DNA of 64,000 nucleotides from Sarcomyxa edulis (Eukaryota > Basidiomycota > Agaricomycetes > Agaricales > Mycenaceae), in assembly GCA_009761415.1 (NCBI GenBank), contig QUOL01000003.1, positions 806,001 to 870,000 of the forward strand. Reading direction: 5' to 3'. The notes beneath the pieces are model-generated. The model did no database searches, was not told the DNA's origin, and saw only the letters and a list, made by a program, of their open reading frames with translations. Each line of letters starts with the position of its first letter. The first letter of the stretch is position 1. The translations under genes were made by a program, and so were the position numbers. Shown here piece by piece: positions 24,357 through 36,699 of the stretch.

Positions 24357-26958
24357 ATGAAACTATCATATCCAGCAGCACACGAATCGTCGAAACTGAC
24401 AGACTCCTTACTGGCTATCAAGATTGCCAGACATTCTCCGTGTTCTACTTGTGATTCTTGTGGAGGACTCTACCCTCCCTCTGATGTAGAACTCATCCTT
24501 GACGATACTACCAACAAGTCCTCTCTCGGTGATCTCGGCCAATATGGATCCGATGAAGAGGACGGTGCATCTGCATACATCGACAGTTGTCGCTGTGGTC
24601 ACGCTATCAAAGACCACGGTGCAGACCAATCAGAACTAGGAAGACAGGAATTCGCTCGCAGAGGTCGAGTTGCTGTTCGACTCGACGAGCTTCTCCAGGT
24701 CAGACTAAATTCTCCTTTGTATGACAGTGATCTCATGCGAGATGTTTTGTAGGTGCGATATGTCAGTTGTGATATGTCGTGTCTCTTATTCATTGTGTCC
24801 AATAGGATGTTGGAAAACTATTGAACTTCGATCACACTGACGAGGACGTCATCTCTTTGCGGCGTCAAATGCGGATACCAGTTTCTAGCGTCAGTCCGTC
24901 GACAAATATCCACATAGGTAAGATGTTGCTCGCACCTCGAGCCAGACTGTATTACTCAGGCTTACATTGCCTCAGGAAACATCCTCCAGAATCTACCGTT
25001 ATCACCATCATCTTCGGACCTCAGCGATGCTTCCCAGCCTCCATCAAAGAAACGCCGCATCTCCTCTTCATCCCTGAGCGACGCAGAAGATGGTGAGGAC
25101 GACGAAGACGAGGATCGCCCACTAGCAACCCGCATGTCTCTAAAGACGTCTGGCAATCGATCCTCCGAAAAGTCATCTTCTCGTGCCACCAACTCAATAG
25201 CAGGACAACGAAGTGGCAAAAAACAGAAGTCAATAGGTAGCAAGAAAACCAAGCCACCGTCACACACTGCTCAAGCTCACACTGCTCCCACCTCTTTGGC
25301 ACCTCCCACTGGACGACAACAAGCAGAGATGAACGGCAGTAAATACCACAACGGCGTTCATGATCCAGTCCTTGCAGGCCACGAAACCAAAATAAAGGTA
25401 GAAGACAAAATGGATGAGCGACAGTTGAGCCGCCTCACCACTGGTGTAACTGTGGACACTGGACCAGCATCTGCGGCTCCCGTACGTTAACCTTGCTTTG
25501 GGAGGCTCCAATCAGCTCCTTCTCACGTTCTCATTCTTCCCTAGCCCGGTGGCATCAAAACCGAAAAAGCAGCTACCATTGAACTTCGAAAAGGTATCAT
25601 CAAAGTGACACCAGTAGAAAATGACAAAAACCCTAGATCCATCGTGATCCTAACGGGTCTGAAGACACTGTTCCAAAAACAGTTACCAAAAATGCCCCGG
25701 GAGTACATTGCACGGCTCGTGTATGACTCTAATTCAAAGGCGTTGGCCATTATCAAGAGGGGACTCAAGGTTGTTGGTGGCATCTGCTATCGACCGTTTC
25801 CGCATCGCGGGTTTGCGGAGATTGTGTTTTTCGCTACTGCTTCTGTTGATCAAGTCAAGGTGCGTTGCTTCACATTAAGGATTGATTTTCACAACTGTCT
25901 TCCTGAAGTTCATCACATTCATCCTATGTCTATAGGGATACGGAGGAATGCTAATGGACCACTTTAAATCTCACATCCGCAAAACCTACCCATCCATGAA
26001 CCATTTTTTAACCTACGCCGACAACTATGCCGTGGGCTATTTCGAGAAACAGGGCTTTTCCAAGGACATCACACTCGATAGATCCGTATGGGCTGGGTAT
26101 ATCAAAGACTACGAAGGGGGAACCATCATGCAATGCACGATGGTGAGGAAAGTGGATTACTTGAACAAAGCGGAGATAATTGCGCGGCAGAGAGAGGCGA
26201 TTTTGGTGAAGATCAGGGAGAAGGGTAGGGCACACATCGTGTACCCTGGGTTGACGCAATGGGAGGGTGCGGGGGAAGGGGTTGTGATTGATCCGAAAGA
26301 CGTACCTGGGCTACGTAAGTCCACTGGTCGATACTGCCACTCCTTACTGATATTTGTTGAACAACAGGTGAGAGCGGATGGACTCCGTCGATGATTGTCG
26401 CGTACGTAGTTCCGCTGCGACTTCTAAGTGTATACCCGTTTTCGTGCCTCTGATCCTTGTCCCTGGTCTCAGTGCGCCTCGTCCTATTCCAAAAAACCCT
26501 GACCACAGTTTCATGGAACATCTTCTGAAAGAACTGCAAGGGCATAGTCAAGCATGGGCCTTCCTCAAACCAGTCAATGGCGATGAAGTTCCTGATTATT
26601 ACGATGTGATCAAACACCCTATGGGTGCGTCCGTCCTTATTCTATCTTGCGATTCCAATCATTCTACTCGTTCCCCTTCCCATCCCCATTCATTCATAAC
26701 TACATTCGTAACGAATCTGGGTCCATCTCGACTAAATTACTAACTACCTTATACCTCAAACCTTCAGATTTCACGACCATGGAACACAAATTGGAAACAA
26801 ACCAATACGATTCCTTGGATAGCTTTGTTGTAGATGCGCAGTTGGTCTTCGATAATTGCAGGGTGTATAATCCTGAAGGGTCTGTTTATCACAAGAGTGC
26901 GACGCGGCTGGAGAAGTTCTTGAGAGATCTGCTGGCGGCGAGGATGAAGGGTGAATAG
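24357..26958 (+). CDS. GCN5: Histone acetyltransferase GCN5 (KAT2) with bromodomain
   Basis: This is the catalytic subunit of SAGA/ADA complexes and acetylates histone H3 tails. From N to C: a short Cys-rich part ([15 protein letters not shown], then [19 protein letters not shown] and [20 protein letters not shown]) resembling the PCAF N-terminal region of metazoan KAT2; a basic Ser/Lys-rich linker; the GNAT domain ([40 protein letters not shown], the acetyl-CoA loop [13 protein letters not shown], and [20 protein letters not shown]); the conserved linker [16 protein letters not shown]; and a bromodomain ([51 protein letters not shown]), ending MKGE at 26958. The catalytic Glu region FAEIVF is intact. 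Introns are short and split the GNAT loop and the bromodomain. Confidence 0.96.
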
Positions 26959-27167
26959 ATGAAACATAGGGAGACAGAGTGGAGGGGGGATGCCGTTGCA
27001 CTAAACCTATATACCCCGTTTGTCTTTCATTATACCTGTGGTGATGACTGTCCTTGCAATTGCATCGTACGACACGACTTGATGTCACTGGCGGAATAAA
27101 TAATATTCATCACAAGCTGCTAAGAGTTACATTGATTTTTCCATGATCGACGACGTATATTACACAC

Positions 27168-28954
27168 TCAACGCTGGCCATCTGTAGATGAATGCATTCA
27201 GACCCATAACAAGGCGGAGCAGTCATGATATGATGGTAACTCACAAGCTTTACTCTCGTATTTCCCAAGACCAACGATGATATTCTGAGGCTCCTGAGGC
27301 TTACCAGTGAGGTAGTTTTCGAGGATACTCTTGGTGCCGTTCGCATAACGAGCTTGGGCATCAAGGGTGGTGCCGGAGTAGTGAGGGACCATGCCGTTAC
27401 CACCGCCGAGAGGGTTCTTCATGGTACGCCAGACGTGGTCTTTGGGAGCGGGTTGTTTGTTCCAGACATCGCCGGCGTAGCCTTGGGAGGAAGGGAAGGA
27501 AGGGAGTATATCAGTAGCTGAAACACGGACACAAGCAAGCGCAAAGAAAGAAGAAGGGATGATTGAATTACCTTGCAGTTGCCCGCTCTTGAGAGCCTCT
27601 GCGACGGCGTCCTTGTCGCAGATGGCACCACGAGCGGTGTTGACTAGCCAAGCGCCCTGGACCATGCGTATGCATCAGACCACAATGTTAGTTCGCATAT
27701 CATGAGAGAGGTTATACCTTCTTGAAGTGCTTGAGAAGCTCTGCGTTGACGAGGCCACGAGTACCATCGTGCAGAGGGCAGTTCACAGTCACAACATCGC
27801 ATTGAGAGACAAATTCCTGAATACAGAAATCAGATATGTGTACTCAGAGAAATACGGATGGCATACCTTTAGATCCTCAACCCGCCGTGCCTTCACAGCA
27901 GCACTAGCAGCTATCGGAGTATGTCAATGTCAACGTCAGGATAGCAGGAGAGACTCTGAGGCAATCACCTGCAGGAAGAGGAGCGTAATCGTAGTAAAGC
28001 AATTCTTTGCAGTCGAAAGGAAGTAGGCGCTGTAGAACACGGTAACCAATTCGTCCAGCTCCGATCGTGCCAACAACTTTGCCTTCGAGATCGTAGGCGT
28101 TCCGGGCGATGTCAGATACGTGCCATTCTCCGCGTTCAATCATCTGGGAAATCGAGGTGAGCAGATATTGATCCTGCGAAGTCCTGGAGACTGGAGTGAC
28201 TTACTTCATGGGCGGGGACGAAGTTCCGGACGAGTAGTAGAATGGACATGACGACATGCTCAGCGACAGATACAACGTTCGATCCAGAGACCTGATAAAC
28301 TTGTCAGTTCCAACCGTACGTGTAATCGTTGGCCACATGCATACCTCCAACACTTGAATTTTGTGGTCGACCTAGGATTAAACTAAATGGCAAGATCTTG
28401 GAGGGCAATTGAAACACGCACTGCAGCATCCAAATCAATGTGGTCAGATCCAACACCAGCAGTGATGCAGATCTTGAGATGAGGAGCTTTCTCGATCAAG
28501 TCGCGAGTGAGATAGCCAGGGTGGAAGGGAGTGGTGATCAAGACTTCAGCCTAAGAGGTAAGTTGCAATGAGGTGACTATAGAACACCAAAGCAGTGTCA
28601 AGGCTCACATCCGCAAGGTGTTGTTGGAAGTGACTCTCGGGGCCTTCCTTGCTGCTAGAGACCTACATTTGCCATTAGCGCTGGTAGACCATGGCAGACC
28701 AGAGGGAGATAACGACGTACAACAAGCTCGTGGCCTTGCGATGCTAGCCATTCAGCGATTCCGAGCTATATTTCCAACAGTTATGACTATTCCAGCCAAC
28801 GATCGAGATCAGTGCTGTACCTTATTTTCGACGGTTCCCAAAAGACGTGGTTCCTCCTCTGCCGCTTTGCCACCACTGTAAAGAATTGCTAATACCTATG
28901 CGGTATCGTCAGGTGGCGCTCGACGACGGTGAGAGTCCTGGATCCCACCTTCAT
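27168..28954 (-). CDS. FDH1: NAD-dependent formate dehydrogenase
   Basis: This is a cytosolic D-2-hydroxyacid dehydrogenase-family enzyme that oxidises formate to CO2 with reduction of NAD. The first coding exon is only ATGAAG (28954-28949). After a 60-nt intron the frame continues [20 protein letters not shown] and TVENK, the conserved FDH N-terminus. The cofactor fold gives [20 protein letters not shown] and [15 protein letters not shown], and the catalytic C-terminal half gives [36 protein letters not shown] and the His-containing [19 protein letters not shown]. The last exon adds AYGQR and a stop at 27168. The gene carries many short introns. It is convergent with GCN5. In basidiomycetes FDH detoxifies formate from oxalate decarboxylation or methanol and demethylation. 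Confidence 0.95.
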
Positions 28955-29846
28955 GTTGTGATACTGTTGTGATGTTGTGTGAGAATGGGAGAGACTGGTG
29001 TTGATTTCTTAGCGTTCAAGTCGTCCTCTTTATATAGGGAGGGGCGCGGGTGCGACTGAGGCCTGATTTGAAGATCCGATGACCTGCTGAATGAAAAAGG
29101 CAGAAACAAACAGCTATACCGGGATGAGGAGATCGGATTCCCAGGTCATCTGTAACTTGCGGGCGCGCATTTGTATTATGGGGTCACGTGTAGACGCGAT
29201 ATGTAGGTTACCGCCGGAGGCATGGGATGTGAAAGCAAACAAGTGTGGATAGTCCTTCCCCAATTTGAGTGTTGCTTCCGGAATGCCACGAAGCGCCCCG
29301 AGTCGCAGTCGTTCGCAGCGATGGGAAGATGCTTCCAAATAGTAGGTAAGCACCCGAAATGACCCGAAGCAGTCCTACTTTAGATCCATTTACAGACATT
29401 TGTCGGGAGGAGATAGAGGGAGATCTAGGAAGATATGTGGACTGATTGGAGATGTGGGCTGATGTGGGGAATTCGGTCGTGGAGTCGCGGGGGGAGACCA
29501 CGAGTCTCAGGTGAGATCCGAGATTGTGATGACAACATTCGCAATGGTATGCCCTTGGCAGATAACCATAGTCACTTGCACGGGATGAGAACGGGGAGAC
29601 CAGGGTTCGTGATCTATCCATTCGACAGGACGGAATTATTCAGTAAAGAACAATGAGGTTTGTACCTTGCCTGTGGGACATGTGGGCAGACCAACAAGGA
29701 ATAGCTTCGAGAGTATCTTAAATTAAGTATATGTATCCTGTGGACGATGATCACGATGAGTTATCGGGCCTGGCAAGTGACTGTTCACATCACTTACTAC
29801 ACCAAGTATGTATATGCACCGTCTCTACAGCCACAGCACTCTGGGG
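28955..29846. other. FDH upstream spacer without a gene
   Basis: 0.9 kb between the FDH start and the stop of the EXS-domain gene, both on the minus strand. Short ORFs on both strands (29114-29353, 29208-29621, 29435-29656) have no recognisable content. Besides the TATA box, nothing specific was seen. Confidence 0.45.
29029..29036 (-). promoter_or_regulatory. TATA box of formate dehydrogenase
   Basis: On the minus strand the sequence reads TATATAAA, 75-82 bases upstream of the FDH start codon at 28954. This spacing suits a fungal TATA promoter with a short leader, and suggests that FDH is strongly or inducibly transcribed. Confidence 0.6.
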
Positions 29847-31466
29847 TTACGAAGAATCGACTAGGTCGTCAGAGTACGGTATCGAACGTATCAGCTCATA
29901 GTCTTCATCGTCTCCACTAGAATGGTCAAGTCTTGACCGCAGTCCTCCCTCTTTCTGTTTAATTACTTCCCATTCAACACGAAGAAAGACCCACATCCAT
30001 CGTCGAACTATCTCAGCCACCTCAAGCCAGAAAATAGCAACGCTTCCATCCGATTCTTGGTGGAGATGTGTGGATAATTTTATCGACCATGTCAATCGAA
30101 GTACGAGGTTGAGAAAAACAAGCAAAGGGTAGACCGGTAAAGGGTAAAGAAGCGTCGGCCGCAGTCCCCATGGGTAAATACTATGACCGTCGTTGGGCCA
30201 TGCACCAGGCTTCAGGTCATTCGACAGTGGAGGGGTATGGAGAGACAGCGATGATCGCGAGCTGGGAGGGGAGCCTGCGCGAAGTGTGGGTAATAAAAGC
30301 CGTCGCGGAGGTGATGCAGGTCTGTGGATCCCTTCAGTAGAGTTTCCTTTGAGGAGGTTCAAGCCCCAATCGTTTGTTACATCCCACCAGAAGGAATAGA
30401 GTGAGTTCACAGCAGCTGCCAAAAGCCTAGGACCAGAATTCTTGAGCTATCATAAGAAGGAAGATGGGAGTGGGAATTGGGCTTACCATAGCCGAAACAG
30501 ACGGTGTTCACCGTGCCACGCATCTTCTGCGGCCTTCTCACCTTTTTCCTTGACGAGTTCTGAGACGACTATTCTCTGAGCAGCAGAAAGAAATATTACA
30601 GGGAAGGAAGTCGCGTATTTTAATGCATTGAACAGTGGCCGGCGACTTTCATTTGAGGGCAAGCCGTATTCTACGACACATTGGCGAAGGCGAACGAGGT
30701 AAGGCATGCTGATGATTATTTAGGTAAGTAGATCGGCGGGCAGCAAACTTCAGACACACCTCATTATGGCCGGAAAAATCCACCGAGACCAGCCGTCTTG
30801 AGGAGGGGTAACGAGAAGACTGCCTCCAGGAAGAAGCATGCACAATGAGAGCCATACATCCCCTAATACTTTGGCAAAAGAGGTAAAAATATCGGCGAAG
30901 ACGACATCGGAAAAGTACACGGGACGATCCATGGGAGAGAATAGGCATCTGCGGATGGCACTAGTGAAAGATATCTTTGAGTTGGTTTCTGAGGCAAAGC
31001 CAGAGAAAAAATAACCTTACAGAAGAAACATGTCGCGCTCACGTTTTTGGCAAATATCGAATGGGCTGATGAGAACAGCCAACACAAACAGCGCAGATAT
31101 CGCTGGTATGTATGCGAATAGGTCTACGAGCTGAACGTTTCCATATGTGGCGTATCGAAAGAAAGCCCAAGAGAAGAAGGACCATACAGAATATGTGGTG
31201 AATAGTCGGTATATCGGCGCATAATTCGTTGAATCGGACAGAAGTTTGAAACCGCCGAGTCGTGCTGATGGTATAGACCTCGGTAGATATCCTTCATCTG
31301 TCCTAAGGTCCATAGCGGTGACCGTGTCCACCCCCAGAACATCGAGGCCATGCAAGTTGGTCGCCCAACCAAGAATACCCACTCCTATGAGAAAAAGGAC
31401 GCGAAAAGGAAGTGGAAAAGCAGCAGTCGACGCGATATCGAGGTCTGTATGTGATCCTTCGTTCAT
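29847..31466 (-). CDS. EXS-domain membrane protein, Erd1-like
   Basis: This is a multi-span Golgi/ER membrane protein of the EXS family, closest in layout to yeast Erd1, which is needed for retention of ER luminal proteins and recycling of Golgi glycosylation enzymes. It lacks the N-terminal SPX domain of the XPR1/SYG1 branch. The start at 31466 opens MNEGSHTDLDIAS, followed by hydrophobic segments LPFRVLFLIGVGILGWA, YSVWSFFSWAFFRYA and IPAISALFVLAVLISPFDIC. The EXS core follows: FADIFTSFAKVLGDVWLSLC, VRLRQCVVEYG, LFNALKYATSFPVIFLSAAQ, and AAAVNSLYSFWWDVTNDWGL. The acidic C-terminus ends SDDLVDSS at 29847. Several short introns are present. It is divergent from the Snu23 gene across about 165 bp. 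Confidence 0.82.
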
Positions 31467-31630
31467 GATAATCGCTTGACGGATGGAAGGAGAAAATTGA
31501 AGATGAGCCGCAGTCGTCGCATTGAGTTCAACACCGACGTGGAAGAGCTAAACGTCACGGTTAAGCGGAATTCCAATTTCAACCACCTACCATCTTGATC
31601 TCCCTCAGGCCTTGGTGCCATCTTCACGGC

Positions 31631-32410
31631 ATGGCAGACAAAGGCGGCGCGTACGGGGCAAAGGCTGCAGATACAGACTTTAGGAAGAAATGGGATAAGG
31701 AGGAATATGCAGAAAAGGCACGAAAACGCGACCAGGAAGAGAAGGATCGCATGCAGGAGAATGAAGAACGTCTGAAGCAAGGTAAACCTCTGTGTGTGTA
31801 TATTTTCGGTATATCCTCTCATATCTCATCCAGGTAAAAGACCTCGAAAAGCCCGTCGAGATGATCTCCCAAAACCTACGGAACTCATGAAACAGCGCGA
31901 TGCCCCACTGGAGTTGGACAAAAACCTCAATAAAACGATGGTAGTGCAAAACCCCGGGGGAAGAGGACCAGGGGAACCTGGCTTTCATTGTGCGACATGT
32001 AATCGAACGTACAAAGACAGTGTTGGATATCTAGACCATATCAATGGCCGCGCTCGTACGTTTGACTGACTCTCCATCCTTACAATGATTAACCTTGCGT
32101 CGTCTTAGATTTGAGAGCTATAGGTCAGACTACTAGGATAGAACGGTCAACTTTGGAACAAGTTCGAGCTCGTATAGCTCTGCTTCGTGAAAAGACGAAG
32201 GACGCAGCCAGTGCAAAGGCTTTCGATTTTGACCAGAGGCTGGCTGAGGTCAACGCTAGAGAGGTAGCTCTGAGAGAAGAGAAGAAGGCCCGAAAAAAGG
32301 CAGAGAAAGAGAAGGTCCGCCTGGAAATGGTCAAAGATTCAGCAATGAACCAGGACGACGACATGGCGAAGATGATGGGATTTGGCGGCTTCGGGACGTC
32401 GAAGAAATAG
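31631..32410 (+). CDS. SNU23: Snu23/ZMAT2-type U4/U6.U5 tri-snRNP zinc finger protein
   Basis: This is a small spliceosomal protein of the tri-snRNP / B complex. I took the start at 31631 (MADKGGAYGAKAADTDFRKK) because it matches the conserved N-terminus; an upstream near-cognate codon in the same frame adds unrelated residues. A coiled, charged N-terminal part (WDKEEYAEKARKRDQEEKDR) leads, after one intron, to RRDDLPKPTELMKQRDAPLE. The matrin-type C2H2 finger follows: GFHCATCNRTYKDSVGYLDH joined to INGRAHLRAIGQTT, with both Cys and both His present. A Lys/Glu-rich helix and the conserved tail DDDMAKMMGFGGFGTSKK end at 32410. The gene has three exons, is intact, and ends 114 bp from the IleRS stop in convergent orientation. 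Confidence 0.94.
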
Positions 32411-32524
32411 TCCATTCGTACCTCGCATTCTCATATACACTGTATGTATAACTAACTGTATTCTAGACTAGGATGATCCTCTTGTATTACAATCTTATTT
32501 TCTGTCCCTAATACAAACACTGAT

Positions 32525-35500
32525 TTACGGTCGAACCAAGAAGAGCATGAATTTGACATCATCCACTTCCTGTTCCTCCTCGATAAGCAGATGTGTTCCT
32601 GCCTTGCGTCCCTTCACATCCACAGGAACCTGTCTAACAGTCTTCTCGATGAGATCCTTATGTTCCGTCATAGCGTGGCGTAGACTGGCTCCAGCTCCAT
32701 CCTCGAATTGATAGAACACATCTACATCGTCCGTTGCTTGGAGACCAGCCTTTTTGCGCAGCTTTTGGATACGATTCGTGAGTTCACGAGCGAGCCACTC
32801 TCCGAGAAGTTCTGGATGGACTTGGATATCCAACCTCACGACAACGTCTGTATCCGTGTGAGTGGCGTATTGTCCTTCTGCACTTGGAGGCAGCTCGAGG
32901 TAACGCTGGACAGTGAGATCCCCTTCGACCAAGTTGATGCCATCGACGGTGATGACTCCAGTGCGGACGTAGTTTTTCACAGCGTCACTAGTCACGTTAG
33001 GTAGGGCGTTCTTGACGCGAGCGAGGTCCCTGCGTAATTTCTTGCCGAGGACAGTCCAGTCGGCGACTACTCGGTATCGGACACCGGAGAGTGCTTCGTC
33101 GGAGCTGAACAAGATCTCACGAACGTTGAGCTCGGATTCAATATATCTTTGTAGTGGTTTGATATCGGCGAGATATTGAGGATCAGGATGGAAAATCAAC
33201 AACTCTTTCAAGGGTGTCTGGAAGTCATCGATATAGGTTAGTTCGGAAACTGTTGACGCAACGGACCACAGACCTTGAGCGAGATGTTGTTCTTCTCTCG
33301 CATGTTCCTCGTTAGATCAATGACGGCTTGCATTCTCTGCACTTGACGTTCGATGTCAACATCGAAGTACTGCTCTTTTACTTCAGGGAAGCTCAAGAAG
33401 TGGATAGAGCGCGTGTCGCCTGCGGAAGGATCTTCAGGGATGAACGGTCTCAATGACTGGTAGATATTTTCAGTCATAAATGGCGTATATGAAGACTGGA
33501 AACACAGCAATTAGCCACGTTTCACTAGGACAATACATGCTATTGAACATACCATGGTTCGGCATAATGTGAATAGCGCCTCGAACAGGGTATTTAGAGC
33601 CGTTGTTGTGTCCTCAGGACCATCTTCACCTTTGAGACGTTTTCGGTTGAACCGGATGTACCAATTCGTAAGCTCGTCGACTAGATCCAGTAATCGAGGA
33701 ATGATAGTGTAAAGTCGGTATGCTGCCATCTCTTCACGTACCAGTCTGATCAAAGACTGACAACGAGCAAGGATCCATCTATCCATGACGTTGTTGGAAA
33801 CAGGAGCATGAGGATTATATTTGAAGTCAATGCCACTTGTTTTCTTCAGCAGAGCAACGTGGCCGAGGAAGAATCGGAAAGAATTGAGCCAAGGGAGTAG
33901 GACGCGAGAGATGACTTCGCGGACACCTTCTTCGCGGAAACGCAGGTTGTCGCCCCGGACGATCGGCGAGTTCACCAGGAACATTCTACCAAGAAGTCAG
34001 AATCACAAGAGAGATATATGCAGGGAGAAGGCTAACCTTGTGGCATCGGCGCCATATGAGTCGATGACCACGTTGGGATCAGGGTAATTCTTCAGGCTTT
34101 TGCTCATTTTCTTTCCATCACTGTGAACGTTGTCAATGAACAAAGAAAATCGGGATCAAAGAATTAGTTCACTGACCTCGCTAATACAAGACCAGTGACG
34201 ATCAAATTTTTCCATGGGGCTTTGCCAAAGAGATGTGTAGATAGCACCAAGAGAGTGTAGAACCAGCCTCGAGTTTGATCTATACCTTCACAGACGAAGT
34301 CGGCAGGGAACGTGTTTTCGAATAAGGAGTTATTCTCGAAAGGATAATGTTGTTGCGCGTATGGCATGCTACGTTGTGCAAATGATTGGCATCTGCAAAT
34401 GAATGCAGAACAAATTGACGGGGACATACCTTCCGGACTCAAACCAACAATCAAACACCTCTTCCACACGTCTGAGAGTGCCTTTCCCTTGCCTCGATGG
34501 AATGGTGATGTGATCGATTTTATCTCTGTGGATATCGGTAATGCCTGTGACACCCGAGAGCTTCTCTAGCTCTTCTACAGAGCCAACGCACACGATCTCT
34601 TCCATGTCATCACTGACCCAGAGTGGCATTGGCGTTCCCCAGTAGCGATTTCGCGAGACGTTCCAGTCCCGAGCGTTAGCCAACCAATTTCCGAAACGAT
34701 GGTCACCAACACTCTGAGGTACCCTGGAACAGTGGATATTTGTCAAGCCGGCAATGATAAATCATGGTAATATAATTACCATCGAGTCTCTTGATTGTTC
34801 GCCACGAGCTGGTCGATGATGGGTGTCACACGAACAAACCAGACGGGGACGGCACGGTAAATCAGAGGTGTATGCGACCTGTGGGCAATGATCAGAAAAG
34901 AGAACAAGGATGCATGGGACAGACTGACCTCCAACAATATGGGTACGTATGTTTGATAGTGGACTGGACAATGAGTCTGCCCTTCGCTTTCAGTACCTTC
35001 TGGATTTCCTTGTCTGCTGCCTGTGAACAGAAATATTTGAGCAATATGCTCACAACGATCATGTGGCGCCATTTCATACCTTGACATACTGTCCTGCGAA
35101 ATCAGGGACCTCTTTGGTGAAGTGGCCAGAATCATCGATGGGGCATGGGGGCATCTCATCTGGCCGCAACACACCGTTGGCGATGGCGATACGATGATCG
35201 TCTTCACCAAAAGCTGGTGCTTGATGGACGATTCCTGTACCGTCTTCTTTAGTTACGTAGGTGTCTACAACCACCCTGAAGGCTTTGTCTTCATACTAGA
35301 GACAAATCGCTTTAGTCAGCGCAAGAATGCCGGTACACAGAACACTTACTTGGTCAGTAAAGTATTCAAACAAGGGGACATATCGCCATCCTTTCATATC
35401 CGCTCCCTGGAACTGCCCGACTTTTCTATATTTGGCCTTCTTAGGGTCTTTGTAGAGCGTTTTGAGTAGATCCTCGTGCAAAATGAAGGTCTGATCACGT

Positions 35501-36429
35501 TCTTGATCGTGGATTTTGATATAAGTGAAATCTGGGTGTACGCAGAGTGCTAGATTCGATGGTAAGGTCCAGGGAGTAGTGGTCCAAGCCAAAAGGGATG
35601 TTTCCGGGTCATCCACCAAAGGGAATGCAATAGTGACTAAGGAGAGATGAAGCTATGAGCTAGGACTGTTTCAGAGAACAAGTTACATACCTGCTGGATC
35701 ATTGACTTCTCTATAATCCTGCCCTGCTTCGAAGTTTGATAATGGAGTAGTGCACCCAGTGGAATATGGCATGACTCTCAAGCCACGGTATACCATTCCT
35801 TTCTTGAAAAGCTCGCTAAACGCCCACCAAACCGATTCCATGAACGAGATATTGAGGGTTTTATAGTCATTGTCGAAATCGATCCATCGACCCATGCGCT
35901 CGACAGTGCTACGCCATTCCGAAGAGTATCGCATGACAATTGCCCGACACTCGTCGTTGTACTTGTCGATTCCCATGGCGAGGACATCTTCTTTCCCTGT
36001 GATACCCAACTTCTTGTCGATCTCGTGCTCCACAGGTAGACCGTGCGTGTCCCATCCAAAACGACGCGTTACATGGAATCCGCTCACATGAGCATGCCTG
36101 GTAACAATATCCTGATTGAAGAGTCAACATCGTATCGGATTAGTTCGCTTAAAAGGATCTGCGATGAGATGCGCACCTTGATGGTACCCGCGAGAAGATG
36201 TCCGTAATGCGGTAATCCTGTCGCAAACGGCGGTCCATCATAGAAAGAAAATTCCGGTCTACCTTCGGAGAGTTTTAGACTTGTTTGGAAAGCGTCGATC
36301 TCTCTCCAAAACGCAAGGACTTTCTCTTCTTCCTTTGGAAAGTTGAACTGGGCAGAAACTGTGGATGGTGAGTTATGATCGTGAAAAGTCGAGATAATGA
36401 TACAGACTATCGTGAGGTGGGAAGGACAT
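32525..36429 (-). CDS. ILS1: Cytosolic isoleucyl-tRNA synthetase
   Basis: This is a class Ia aminoacyl-tRNA synthetase charging tRNA-Ile in the cytosol. The first exon from 36429 is very short (MSFPPHD), and after a 49-nt intron the frame continues [20 protein letters not shown]. The signature HIGH box appears as [20 protein letters not shown]. The editing (CP1) domain shows [19 protein letters not shown] and [19 protein letters not shown]. The tRNA-end side gives [18 protein letters not shown], and the KMSKS loop reads [16 protein letters not shown]. The anticodon-binding domain ([20 protein letters not shown]) and a C-terminal extension finish [12 protein letters not shown] at 32525. Absence of an organellar presequence and the eukaryotic-type CP1 point to the cytosolic enzyme. 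The gene has many introns of 50-90 nt and appears complete. Confidence 0.95.
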
Positions 36430-36699
36430 CGTGGTTAGATCTATGGATCCTTCAGGATTTGGGAGATATTCTGGATATCCCAGTCACGGATTGGGGGCCG
36501 ATGCTGTACTTGTAGGATGATTCAAAATTCGAGTCAAGACACAGGCCTGAGGCGCTAAAGAAATAATTTGGACCTGACCGGCACTTGCCGGTGGGCGTCT
36601 ACCTTACAGTGGATAAGTATGTCACGGATCATTTCATTGATCTTATCTGCACAGTGCAGATCCTCTGTTTTCGCGTTCATCCAAGTCATCTAACTCGAA
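36430..36699. promoter_or_regulatory. Shared promoter region, IleRS / allantoicase
   Basis: 270 bp between two start codons facing away from each other. Several GATAA or reverse-TTATC words occur here, for example GATAA near 36613 and TTATC near 36647. These are the kind of site bound by nitrogen-regulatory GATA factors, which would fit the purine-catabolic gene on the right. This is a suggestion from short words only. Confidence 0.35.
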
